This document shows positions 46,723-54,006 of a DNA stretch of 64,000 nt, in pieces. The translations under genes and the position numbers were made by a program. The stretch's first letter is position 1, and each line of letters starts with the position of its first letter. The notes under the pieces were generated by a model that ran no database searches, was not told the origin of the DNA, and worked only from the letters and a program-made list of their open reading frames with translations. The stretch is from Geodermatophilus sp. DSM 45219 (GTDB taxonomy: Bacteria; Actinomycetota; Actinomycetes; Mycobacteriales; Geodermatophilaceae): NCBI RefSeq assembly GCF_900104025.1, contig NZ_FNIQ01000003.1, positions 682,001-746,000 on the forward strand. The letters run 5' to 3'.

Positions 46723-48569
46723 CGCCGTCCCTCCCCGGCGCGGGCCAGCGCCCAGCCGCTGGAGATGACCCCGACGTGGCTGAAGGCCTGCGGGACGTTG
46801 CCGAGGAACGCGCCGGTGGTGGGGTCGACCTCCTCGGCGAGCAACCCGGTCTCGCTGGCCCGCGCGCAGAGCCGGTCGTAGAGGTCGTGCGCCTCCTCGA
46901 GCCGGCCCTGGCCGGTGAGGTTGTCGACCAGCCAGAAGCTGCAGAGCAGGAACGCGCCCTCCTGGCCCTCCAGCCCGTCGGGGGACTCGGTGTGCAGGTA
47001 GCGGTAGAGCAGGCCGTCGCCGGCGTCGAGCTCGCGGCGGACGGCCTCGGTGGTGGCGACCATCCGCGGGTCGTCGGCGGCGACCACGCGGCGCAGCGGC
47101 AGCGCGAGCAGCGACCCGTCCAGGCCGCCGCGTCCGCGCCCCTGCGCGTCGGCGAGGTGCTCGGTGAAGGTCTGCCGGTCGGGGTCCCAGGCGCGGTCCA
47201 GCAGGGCGGCCCGCATCCGGTCGAGCTCGGCGCGCCAGCGCTCCCGCGGGTGCGGCAGTCCGCGGTGCTCGGCGATGCGCAGCGCCCGGTCGACCGCGAC
47301 GCAGCACAGGGCGACCGAGTAGGTGAACGGCCGGCCGGTGTCGCGGATCTCCCAGATCCCGTGGTCGGGGGTCTCCCAGCGCTCGACGGCCTGCTCGGTG
47401 AGCCGGCAGAGCAGCGTCCACAGGTACTCGTCGACCCGGCCGCCGGAGCCCACCCACTGCCAGGCCACGTCGAGGAGCTCGCCGTAGACGTCGTGCTGGT
47501 GCTGGCCGGCCGCGCCGTTGCCCCAGCGGACCGGGCCGGAGCCGCGGTACCCGGCGAGGCTGACGTCCTGCCACTCGGTGGACGGCGGTCGGCCGTCGAG
47601 GGCGTACATGATGCCGACCCCGCCCTCGCGCTCGGCGTTGGCCAGCGTCCAGGCGAGGAAGGACTCCGACTCGCTGGTCATCCCGATCCGGCGCAGTGCG
47701 TAGGTGGAGAAGGCCGCGTCGCGCACCCAGGTGTAGCGGTAGTCCCAGTTGCGCTCCCCGCCCAGCGCCTCGGGCAGGGACGACGTCGCGGCGGCCATGA
47801 TCGCGCCGGTGGGGGCGTGGTCGAGCAGCTTGAGCGTCACCGCCGAGCGGCGCACCAGGTCGCGCTGCGGGCCCTGGTAGTCCAGCCGGCCGGCCCACCG
47901 CTCCCAGGCGTCCACGGTGCGGTCGACCAGCTGCGCGGGATCGGTGCGGTGCAGGATCCGCGTGCTGCCCGACCAGTGCAGCGCCACGGTCAGCTGCTCA
48001 CCGGCCGACAGGGTCACCCGGCCGCCGATCGAGCCGTCCCGGGCGACCTCGAGCCCGTGCGAGCACCACAGGGCCAGGGGCAGGTCGGCGCGGGCCGGCC
48101 AGTGGACCCGCCAGCCGCCGGCCTCCCGGGTCACCTGCACCGGGTCCAGCGGCCGGAGCCGGACGTCGACCTCGACCGTGCCGCTCACCACCCGGGCCAG
48201 CCGGAGCAGCTCGCCCCGGCCGGGGGGCACCAGCTCGCCGAGGTCGGCGCCGGTGCGCAGGGTCAGGCAGTCGGTGACCTCCAGGACGCCGTCCGGCCCG
48301 TGCAGCTCGGTGACCAGGACGCCGGTGTCGCCGAGGTAGTGCTGGGCCGATGCCCGCAGCTCGGCCGGGGCGACGGTGAGGCTGCCGCCGCGCTCGGCGT
48401 CGAGCAGCCCGGCGAGGAACGGCCGGCTGTCGAAGTCGGGGAGGCACAGCCAGGGGATGGACCCGTCGCGGCCCACGAGGGCACAGGTCGCGCCGTCCCC
48501 GATGAGGCCGTGGTCCTCGATGGGCAGGTGGCCGTCGAGGCGGGTCACGGGGCGGGGCGGCACGGGCAC
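46719..48569 (-). CDS. Glycoside hydrolase family 15 (trehalase/glucoamylase-like)
   Basis: A 616-residue enzyme. The N-terminal beta-sandwich (about 12-230) begins LPIEDHGLIGDGATCALVGRDGSIPWLCLPDFDS, standard for bacterial GH15. The alpha/alpha barrel follows: GGERNWDYRYTWVRDAAFSTYAL, the catalytic-region DHGIWEIRDTGRPFTYS with its Glu, and QEGAFLLCSFWLVDNL with the second Glu. GH15 enzymes split alpha-linked glucose. In mycobacteria this form is a trehalase, in others a glucoamylase. No signal peptide is present, so the substrate is internal (trehalose or maltodextrin). It is coupled to the G6PDH-like gene, which lies downstream with a 4-bp overlap. Confidence 0.9.
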   Translation of the reverse strand: MPVPPRPVTRLDGHLPIEDHGLIGDGATCALVGRDGSIPWLCLPDFDSRPFLAGLLDAERGGSLTVAPAELRASAQHYLGDTGVLVTELHGPDGVLEVTDCLTLRTGADLGELVPPGRGELLRLARVVSGTVEVDVRLRPLDPVQVTREAGGWRVHWPARADLPLALWCSHGLEVARDGSIGGRVTLSAGEQLTVALHWSGSTRILHRTDPAQLVDRTVDAWERWAGRLDYQGPQRDLVRRSAVTLKLLDHAPTGAIMAAATSSLPEALGGERNWDYRYTWVRDAAFSTYALRRIGMTSESESFLAWTLANAEREGGVGIMYALDGRPPSTEWQDVSLAGYRGSGPVRWGNGAAGQHQHDVYGELLDVAWQWVGSGGRVDEYLWTLLCRLTEQAVERWETPDHGIWEIRDTGRPFTYSVALCCVAVDRALRIAEHRGLPHPRERWRAELDRMRAALLDRAWDPDRQTFTEHLADAQGRGRGGLDGSLLALPLRRVVAADDPRMVATTEAVRRELDAGDGLLYRYLHTESPDGLEGQEGAFLLCSFWLVDNLTGQGRLEEAHDLYDRLCARASETGLLAEEVDPTTGAFLGNVPQAFSHVGVISSGWALARAGEGRR

Positions 48570-48674
48570 CGGTCCTGGGGGAGTCGGGGTGGGCCCTCCT
48601 GACCTGCCCGGGGCGCGGCACCGTCAACCGCCGCCGGTGCCGGGAGCGGCCGGACGGGCGCACGATGGAGGGCG

Positions 48675-49157
48675 ATGACCGAGCGCAAGCCCCCGGGGAT
48701 GTCCTTCGAGACCTGGATCGACCACCAGATCACCCAGGCGCAGGAGCGCGGCGCCTTCGACGGCCTCGAGGGCACCGGCCGCCCGCTGCCGCAGCGGGTG
48801 AAGGAGCAGACCAGCTACGAGTGGGCGCTGGAGTGGGCCCGCCGCCAGCAGGCCGACCCCAAGGACCTGCTGCCGCCGGGCATGGCGCTGCGCCGGGAGC
48901 GCGAGGACCTGGCCCTGCGCGTTCCGCAGCTGCCCAGCGAGGCCGCGGTCCGGGCGATCGTGACGGACTTCAACGCCCGGGTCGAGGCGCACTGGCGCCG
49001 GCCGCAGGACGGGCCGGACGCCGTCCCGGGGCTGGCCGACGAGGACGCGCTGGTCCGGCTCTGGCAGGCCACCCGCCCACCGCCGGCGCCCGTGGAGCCG
49101 GTCGCGGCGCCGGAGGGGGCGCGCCGCCGGCGCTGGTGGCACCGCCGGGTTCGCTGA
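48675..49157 (+). CDS. DUF1992 (DnaJ-homologue subfamily C28-like) protein
   Basis: A 160-residue protein. MSFETWIDHQITQAQERGAFDGLEGTGRPLP is the signature of DUF1992: a helix, then G-A-F-D-x-L-x-G-x-G-x-P-L. The rest has a second helical block (ALRVPQLPSEAAVRAIVTDFNARVEAHWRR) and a basic tail (GARRRRWWHRRVR) that may touch membrane or nucleic acid. The function is unknown in bacteria; the family is named from a human protein with a J-domain that is missing here. GAGGGCG before ATG 48675 is a likely ribosome site. Confidence 0.85.
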   Translation: MTERKPPGMSFETWIDHQITQAQERGAFDGLEGTGRPLPQRVKEQTSYEWALEWARRQQADPKDLLPPGMALRREREDLALRVPQLPSEAAVRAIVTDFNARVEAHWRRPQDGPDAVPGLADEDALVRLWQATRPPPAPVEPVAAPEGARRRRWWHRRVR

Positions 49158-49223
49158 CGGCGGACACCCGCATCGGCCGTCCGGGCGCGGGTAGGGGGAT
49201 GGCTCTGCGAGGAGGAGGTCCCC

Positions 49224-49421
49224 ATGACCGAGGTGCCAGGTACCGACCGCGACGAGGCGCGCGAGAACGTGCTGCACGAGACCCCGCTGGTCCCCGAGGA
49301 CGTCGAGGACGCGGGGGACGACGACCCGCGCAGCACCGACGAGCCGAGCTACGGCGGCGACGAGGGCCAGACGGGCGAGGACGTCAAGCCGGAGCCGGGG
49401 AGCACCGAGCTCGGCACCTGA
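49224..49421 (+). CDS. Small acidic disordered protein
   Basis: A 65-residue protein of unknown function, highly acidic and without hydrophobic segments (EVPGTDRDEARENVL, DVEDAGDDDPRSTDEPSYGG, ending GSTELGT). A very strong ribosome site (GAGGAGGAGG, then TCCCC) precedes ATG 49224, so high expression is likely. Its composition resembles small actinobacterial stress or stationary-phase proteins, but I know of no named family. A long hairpin terminator follows at 49441. It may be related in style to the 56-residue protein at 51621. Confidence 0.65.
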   Translation: MTEVPGTDRDEARENVLHETPLVPEDVEDAGDDDPRSTDEPSYGGDEGQTGEDVKPEPGSTELGT

Positions 49422-49440
49422 GCGACGCCGGGTCCGGACC

Positions 49441-49473
49441 CGGCCGGCCCGCCGGGGGACGGCGGGCCGGCCG
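49441..49473 (+). terminator. 13-bp perfect hairpin terminator
   Basis: CGGCCGGCCCGCC at 49441-49453 pairs exactly with 49461-49473 across a 7-base loop. It lies 19 bp after the stop of the small acidic protein. No T-run follows. Confidence 0.75.
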
Positions 49474-49557
49474 GGCGGGCAGTAGGCCCCTGGTGACACC
49501 GGCACGGTCCGAGCACCGTGGTCGCCGTCCGTCTCCGCCTCGGCGCGGGAGGTCACG

Positions 49558-50394
49558 GTGTCCCGGTCGTCCTCCGCTCGGTTCCTCGCGAGCGTCCTGA
49601 TGGCCGTGGTCCTGGCCGGCTGCGGGGAGGCTCCCCGGGTCGACGGATCGGGCCGGGCCGGGCCGTCGTCCAGCCAGGGGAGCAGCCCGCCGAGCTGGTC
49701 GGGTCCGGCGCCCGCGCCGGTCCCCGTCCCGCCACCGGGGCCCGCGCCGGCTCCCGCACCGGCGCCGGCCCCGTGGACCGCGCCCCTCCCCGACCCGGCT
49801 CCCGCGCCGCTGCCGGCCCCGGCACCCAGGCCTGCTCCGGCGCCCGCGCCACACCCGGCGCCGGCGCCGGCCCCGGCCCCGGCACCGGTGCCCCGCCCGG
49901 CGCCCGCACCGGCCCCGGCGCCGCCCGTTCCGGCCTCGCCCGCGCCCGCGCCCGCGCCTGCCCCGGCACCCGCTCCGGCGCCGCCCGCGCCGGCGCCCGC
50001 GCCGCCCGCGCCCGCGCCGGCCCCTGCTCCGGTCCCGCCGCCGCCGCCGGCGCCCGCTCCCGCTCCGGACCCCGGCACCGGTGGTGGCGACCCTGGGGGG
50101 ACCGCGCCGGGTGCTCCGCTCGGCATCGAGGCATTCGAGGTCGAGGGAGGCCCGCTGTCCGCGCTCGACGCCGTCTTCGAGGACCGGTGCGGAGGCGCGA
50201 AGGACGACTCCGGCTGCCTCGTCCTGCACGAGGAGCCCCTGGTCACCGAGCCGGACCTGCGGGAGCTGTGCACGGTCGCCACGCTGCGATTCGAGCCCGG
50301 GCCCTCGGCTCCCGACGCCGAGGGCAGGCGGTGGCTGGAACCCGGGACGCACGTGTACGTCACGACCGACTGCAGCAACGCGGAGCAGGACTGA
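49558..50394 (+). CDS. Lipoprotein with long Pro-Ala repeat
   Basis: A 278-residue lipoprotein. A signal peptide (FLASVLMAVVLAGCGE) ends in the lipobox L-A-G-C, so the Cys is acylated and the protein is held at the outer face of the membrane. Residues 45-180 are Pro-Ala repeats (PAPAPAP blocks) that would form a stiff extended stalk through the wall. The C-terminal 95 residues are a small acidic domain with four Cys (RCGGAKDDSGCLVLHEE, ELCTVATLRFE, VTTDCSNAEQD), likely with two disulfides. GTG 49558 follows GGGAGG. It ends 5 bp before the membrane-protein gene, so they form an operon. Confidence 0.75.
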   Translation: MSRSSSARFLASVLMAVVLAGCGEAPRVDGSGRAGPSSSQGSSPPSWSGPAPAPVPVPPPGPAPAPAPAPAPWTAPLPDPAPAPLPAPAPRPAPAPAPHPAPAPAPAPAPVPRPAPAPAPAPPVPASPAPAPAPAPAPAPAPPAPAPAPPAPAPAPAPVPPPPPAPAPAPDPGTGGGDPGGTAPGAPLGIEAFEVEGGPLSALDAVFEDRCGGAKDDSGCLVLHEEPLVTEPDLRELCTVATLRFEPGPSAPDAEGRRWLEPGTHVYVTTDCSNAEQD

Positions 50395-50399
50395 CCGGG

Positions 50400-51512
50400 A
50401 TGGTGCCGCCGGAGCCGCGTACCAGCGGGCAGCCGACCGCGACGGCGGTGAGCGCCGACGGTTCGTCGGTGCTCCGTGACGTCCCGGCCGCGGAGGCTGC
50501 GGAGGCACTTCGGCACCAGAGGGTCGCCGCACCCCCCGACACGTCGTCGTCAGCGTCGGTCGGGAGCGCAGCGGGAGCTCATCCGGCCGAGCAGACCGTC
50601 GGCGCCCGGCCGCAGCCCGAGCCGGCGACCGACACCGTCCGGACGGTGCTCACGGCCGCGGGGGCACTGCTCGGCTCGACGACGGTCCTCACCGGGTTGC
50701 TCTTCTACTTCGGCCGGATGCACATCACCGGCTTCTTCCGGTACCTGCGGGTCAACCACACAGCACTCGACCTCACGTTGTACGACCACCTCGTCCGCAG
50801 CGCCGACGGGCTCTTCGTCCCGCTCACGCTGGTGGCTGTGGTCGGCGTCCTGGCGGTCGGGGGGCACCGGGTGCTCGGCCGGCTCACGCCCGGCGCACGG
50901 GACCGGGCGCTCCACACCCTCGCACCGGCTGCCACCAGCCTCGGTGTCGTGCTCGTCGGTCTGGCGCTGCTCGACCTGCTGGGAGGCGGGCCCGGAACCA
51001 CGGGCCGCCCCTGGGTCGGCGGGCTGGCGCTGTCCGCGGGGGTCGTCCTGGTCGTGTACGGCATCCACCTGGGCCGGCCCGGTCCGGCCGCCGACGGTCC
51101 GAGCGGCCGCTGGACGGTCGACCTGGCGGCTCTCGCGCACGGTGCGTTCGCCTTCGTCCTGGTGAGCGTCGGGCTGTTCTGGGCGGCCGGCAACTACGCC
51201 GTCGAGGTCGGTACGGGCCGGGCGCAGCAACTCGTGGCCGAGCTCCCCGCGGTGGCCGACGCCGTCCTGTACAGCCAGCAGTCGCTGCGGCTGGCGGTCG
51301 TGGGTGTCACAGAGGTGCCCTGCCAGGACCCGAACGCGGCGTACCGGTACCGCTATGACGGCTTCAAGCTCGTCCTCCAGTCCGGCGACCAGTACCTGCT
51401 GCTACCGGCCGGGTGGAACCGGCAGACCGGCACCGCGGTCCTCGTCCCCCGCAGCGACGCCGTGCGGCTGGAGTTCGCACCCCCGGGGCAGCAGCGCCAG
51501 CCCGTCTGCTGA
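50400..51512 (+). CDS. Multi-pass membrane protein of unknown function
   Basis: A 370-residue protein. Residues 1-75 are disordered and cytoplasmic. About five hydrophobic helices follow: TVLTAAGALLGSTTVLTGLLFYFG, FVPLTLVAVVGVLAVGG, SLGVVLVGLALLDLLGG, LALSAGVVLVVYGIHLG and AFAFVLVSVGLFWAAGNYAVEV. A 110-residue soluble C-terminal domain contains two Cys (EVPCQDPN, QPVC at the very end) and looks extracellular. FYFGRMHITGFFRYLRVN between helices is conserved-looking. I do not recognise the family. It starts 5 bp after the Pro-Ala lipoprotein, so the lipoprotein may be its partner. Confidence 0.7.
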   Translation: MVPPEPRTSGQPTATAVSADGSSVLRDVPAAEAAEALRHQRVAAPPDTSSSASVGSAAGAHPAEQTVGARPQPEPATDTVRTVLTAAGALLGSTTVLTGLLFYFGRMHITGFFRYLRVNHTALDLTLYDHLVRSADGLFVPLTLVAVVGVLAVGGHRVLGRLTPGARDRALHTLAPAATSLGVVLVGLALLDLLGGGPGTTGRPWVGGLALSAGVVLVVYGIHLGRPGPAADGPSGRWTVDLAALAHGAFAFVLVSVGLFWAAGNYAVEVGTGRAQQLVAELPAVADAVLYSQQSLRLAVVGVTEVPCQDPNAAYRYRYDGFKLVLQSGDQYLLLPAGWNRQTGTAVLVPRSDAVRLEFAPPGQQRQPVC

Positions 51513-51620
51513 GCGCCGGCGACGGGACAGCCCTCGGAGCAGGGATGCCTCGATCCGGCGGGCGGGTCGCCCGGCACGGGAGCACAGTGGTGGCCTGCGT
51601 CACACCAGCGAGGGAGACCC

Positions 51621-51791
51621 ATGACCGAGAGCAGCGGGGCCGGAGGAGCGGGCGCCGACGAGGTGACCGCCACCCCGAGCGGCAAGGCCGGCGGCGGCGA
51701 GGGCGAGGACCTGCACGGCACCGCCCGCGAGGTCTACGAGGACAACCAGGAGGGCGGCGCGGACGGGGCCGCGAAGACCCCGGGCGCCTGA
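51621..51791 (+). CDS. Small acidic Gly/Ala/Glu-rich protein (56 residues)
   Basis: A 56-residue protein starting MTESSGAGGAGADEVTATPS and ending DGAAKTPGA. It contains GEGEDLHGTAREVYEDNQEGG, a pattern of alternating Gly, Glu, Asp and Ala. AGGGAGACCC before ATG 51621 is a strong ribosome site. It is predicted disordered and hydrophilic, like late-embryogenesis or stress-type hydrophilins in composition, but this is only an analogy. A strong hairpin follows at 51799-51829. It lies outside the neighbouring membrane operon. Confidence 0.6.
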   Translation: MTESSGAGGAGADEVTATPSGKAGGGEGEDLHGTAREVYEDNQEGGADGAAKTPGA

Positions 51792-51798
51792 GGGTCCC

Positions 51799-51829
51799 CC
51801 CCGCGGCGGCCCCCCGCGCCGCCGCGGGG
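51799..51829. terminator. 11-bp perfect hairpin between convergent genes
   Basis: CCCCGCGGCGG at 51799-51809 pairs exactly with 51819-51829 around a 9-base loop. It lies between the end of the 56-residue gene and the end of the leftward TolB-like gene, so it can end both transcripts. Confidence 0.75.
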
Positions 51830-51839
51830 TGGACCGGTG

Positions 51840-52772
51840 TCACCGACCCGTTGGGGGTCGGGCATCGGGGAACGAGTCGTTCGACTCCCCCGACGTCAGG
51901 GGGCGCGGGTCGGTCCCGTCGCGGTCGACGGTCCAGGCGGTGTCCCGGGCCGATCCGTCCAGGGTCAGGCTCCAGTACACGACCTGCCGGCCGTCCGGCG
52001 TCCACGCCGGGAACCACTCGTCGACGCCGACCTCCCCGGTCAGCTCCCGCACCCGCCCGCCGTCGGCACGCATCGTGTAGAGGTCGCGGTCCGCGCCGCC
52101 GCGGTTGCTGCTGAACACGATCGTCCGGCCGTCGGGGGAGTACTCCGGGTTGTCGTCCCAGATGCCGTCGGCCGTGCGGGTCAGCCGGCGCAGGCCCGAG
52201 CCGTCGGTGCGGATGCGGTAGACCTCGGGGTTGTCGATGCCCGCCTGGGTGGACCCGAACGCGATGTGCCGCCCGTTCGGTGACCACGAGGGGGAGTAGT
52301 CGGTGACGAAGGGGGTCTCGGTCAGCCGGGTCTGCTCCGAGCCGTCGGCCGCCATTCGGTAGATGTCGCCCTCCGGGTCCTCCCGGTCCGACACGAAGAC
52401 GAGGGCGTCGCCGTCCGGTGCCCAGTCGGGCGAGTGGTCCCAGGCAGCGGCGTCCGGGGTCGCCTCGTTGTGCGTCAGCTGGCGGACGTCGGAGCCGTCG
52501 GCGTCCATCACGAAGACCTCCAGGTCGCCGTCCCGGTCGCTGACGAAGGCCAGCTCGCGTCCGTCGGGCGACCAGACGGCGTCGCCGTCGTGGACGTCGT
52601 TGGAGGTCAGCTGCACGACCCGGCCGTCCGCCCGGACCCGGTAGATCTCGCTGTCACCGTCGCGGTCGCTGGTGAAGACGAACGGGAGCACCCGGTCGCC
52701 GGCCTGCGCCGGGAGGGCGAGGAGGGGCACGACGGCGAGGGACGACGCCAGCGTGACGGCAGTGCGACGCAT
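51840..52772 (-). CDS. Secreted TolB-like beta-propeller protein
   Basis: A 310-residue exported protein. The first 24 residues (TAVTLASSLAVVPLLALPAQAGD) are a signal peptide with an A-Q-A exit. The remainder has six PD40-type repeats with the consensus P-D-G-R-x-I/L-x-F-x-S-x-R-D-G-D: SPDGRELAFVSDRDGD, APDGDALVFVSDREDP, SPNGRHIAFGSTQAG, SPDGRTIVFSSNRGG and TPDGRQVVYWS are visible. TolB-like propellers bind other proteins or peptides in the envelope. Since no Tol-Pal genes are nearby, it is a free-standing secreted propeller of unknown partner. It is convergent with the 56-residue gene. Confidence 0.85.
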   Translation of the reverse strand: MRRTAVTLASSLAVVPLLALPAQAGDRVLPFVFTSDRDGDSEIYRVRADGRVVQLTSNDVHDGDAVWSPDGRELAFVSDRDGDLEVFVMDADGSDVRQLTHNEATPDAAAWDHSPDWAPDGDALVFVSDREDPEGDIYRMAADGSEQTRLTETPFVTDYSPSWSPNGRHIAFGSTQAGIDNPEVYRIRTDGSGLRRLTRTADGIWDDNPEYSPDGRTIVFSSNRGGADRDLYTMRADGGRVRELTGEVGVDEWFPAWTPDGRQVVYWSLTLDGSARDTAWTVDRDGTDPRPLTSGESNDSFPDARPPTGR

Positions 52773-52992
52773 CCGGGATCACCTGCTCCGGTCTCGGGGA
52801 GGACGTCCTGGCCGGTGCGGCCAGGCGGGGACGAGCGTGGCCGATCCGGACCGCCGGCGGATCGGGGGCGGCCCTGGACCCGCCCAGGGTTCTCCCGCCC
52901 CTTGTCGCGGGGTGCCGCGGTCCCCACACTGACAGCAGGGCGCACTCGGGGACGCACCCCGGGTGACGAGGCCTGGTCCTGGGGGGACGACG

Positions 52993-53868
52993 ATGCCGCA
53001 GCGCCTGCTCGATGAGCCTCCGGCGCTGCGCCTGCGCCGCTGCCGCGACTTCGTCGCGAGCCTCGAGGGGGTCGAGGACTTCGCCGGTGTCCGGGACGTC
53101 GTGCTGCCGGGGCTGGCCGGCCTGCTCGGCTCCCACCTGGCCGTCTACCACGAGCTCGACCGCCGGACCGGCCGGGAGGTGGCGCTCGGGTGGCCGGCCG
53201 AGACCTACCGCGCGGACCTCCTGGACGGCTACCCCGGGGTCATGGCGCAGCACCCCATCGTCGGCTACGCCATGGCCCTGCCCGCCCTGGGTGAGCCGGT
53301 GCGCACCTCGGACCTGGTCAGCCGGCGGGAGTGGCGGGCCAACGCGGTCTACTGCGACGTGTACCGCGCGCTGGACGTGGACGACCAGATCGCCGTCGGC
53401 GCCACGGACTCGGGGGCCTCGTTCTCCGGGGTCAGCGTCGGCCGCTCCGGGCGGGCGTTCACCGACTGGGAGCGGGACCTCGTCTGGCTCGTGTCACCGC
53501 ACGTCGGGGCCGCGCTGCAGCGGGCCCGCCGGGCCCCGGTCGCGGTGCCGGCGCTGCAGGTCGCGCCGATCGTCGCCCCGGCGACCATCGGCGGGCGGCG
53601 CGGGCCGGGTCGCGCCGCGCCGGCCGTCCCGCTGCCCTCCCCCCGGCGTGCGACGGCGGAGGACGACCCGCTGACCGCGCGGGAGCGGGACGTGCTGCGG
53701 CTCATCGCCGAGGGCCGGACGAACGCATGCATCGGCCGCGAGCTGCACCTCAGCCCCAAGACCGTCGAGACGCACGTCGCCGCGGTCTTCGCGAAGCTGG
53801 GCCTGGCTCCCTCCCCGGACGACAACCGTCGGGTGCTGGCGGCGCTGGCCTGGCTGCGGGCCGGCTGA
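52993..53868 (+). CDS. LuxR-family regulator with N-terminal GAF-like domain
   Basis: A 291-residue regulator. The C-terminal LuxR helix-turn-helix is [47 protein letters not shown] (about 222-270). The N-terminal 170 residues ([63 protein letters not shown]) look like a GAF-type sensor. No receiver domain is present, so it is not phosphorelay-driven; ligand or redox sensing is more likely. ATG 52993 follows GGGGGG and is preferred over GTG 52963. Its stop is immediately followed by the repeat element at 53868. It converges on the hyuB gene. Confidence 0.86.
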   Translation: MPQRLLDEPPALRLRRCRDFVASLEGVEDFAGVRDVVLPGLAGLLGSHLAVYHELDRRTGREVALGWPAETYRADLLDGYPGVMAQHPIVGYAMALPALGEPVRTSDLVSRREWRANAVYCDVYRALDVDDQIAVGATDSGASFSGVSVGRSGRAFTDWERDLVWLVSPHVGAALQRARRAPVAVPALQVAPIVAPATIGGRRGPGRAAPAVPLPSPRRATAEDDPLTARERDVLRLIAEGRTNACIGRELHLSPKTVETHVAAVFAKLGLAPSPDDNRRVLAALAWLRAG

Positions 53869-54006
53869 GAAAGGACCCCGCTGCCCTGCCCTGGCCCCTG
53901 CAGGGTCCCGCGGCGAGCGTCGATCGGCCCTCCTGCAGGGTCCCGCCGCGAGCCTGCGAGCGGTGGGGGGCAGGGGGGTCCTTCTCGGGGGGCAGGGGGT
54001 CCTTCT
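53868..54006. repeat. Post-stop inverted-repeat element, copy between luxR and hyuB
   Basis: The left end AGAAAGGACCCCG starts at the last base of the luxR stop. The right end GGCAGGGGGTCCTTCT ends at the hyuB stop. A second GGGGGTCCTTCT copy lies at 53975-53986. The centre has CCTGCAGGGTCCCG twice (53917-53930 and 53932-53945). It resembles 33368-33478 in plan and in motifs and can form a large hairpin. Confidence 0.75.

Noticed and set aside
49720-50080. Tandem CCGGCGCCCGC-like repeats, considered as CRISPR or minisatellite
   Set aside because: They are codons for Pro-Ala in a lipoprotein, with no spacers and an intact frame.
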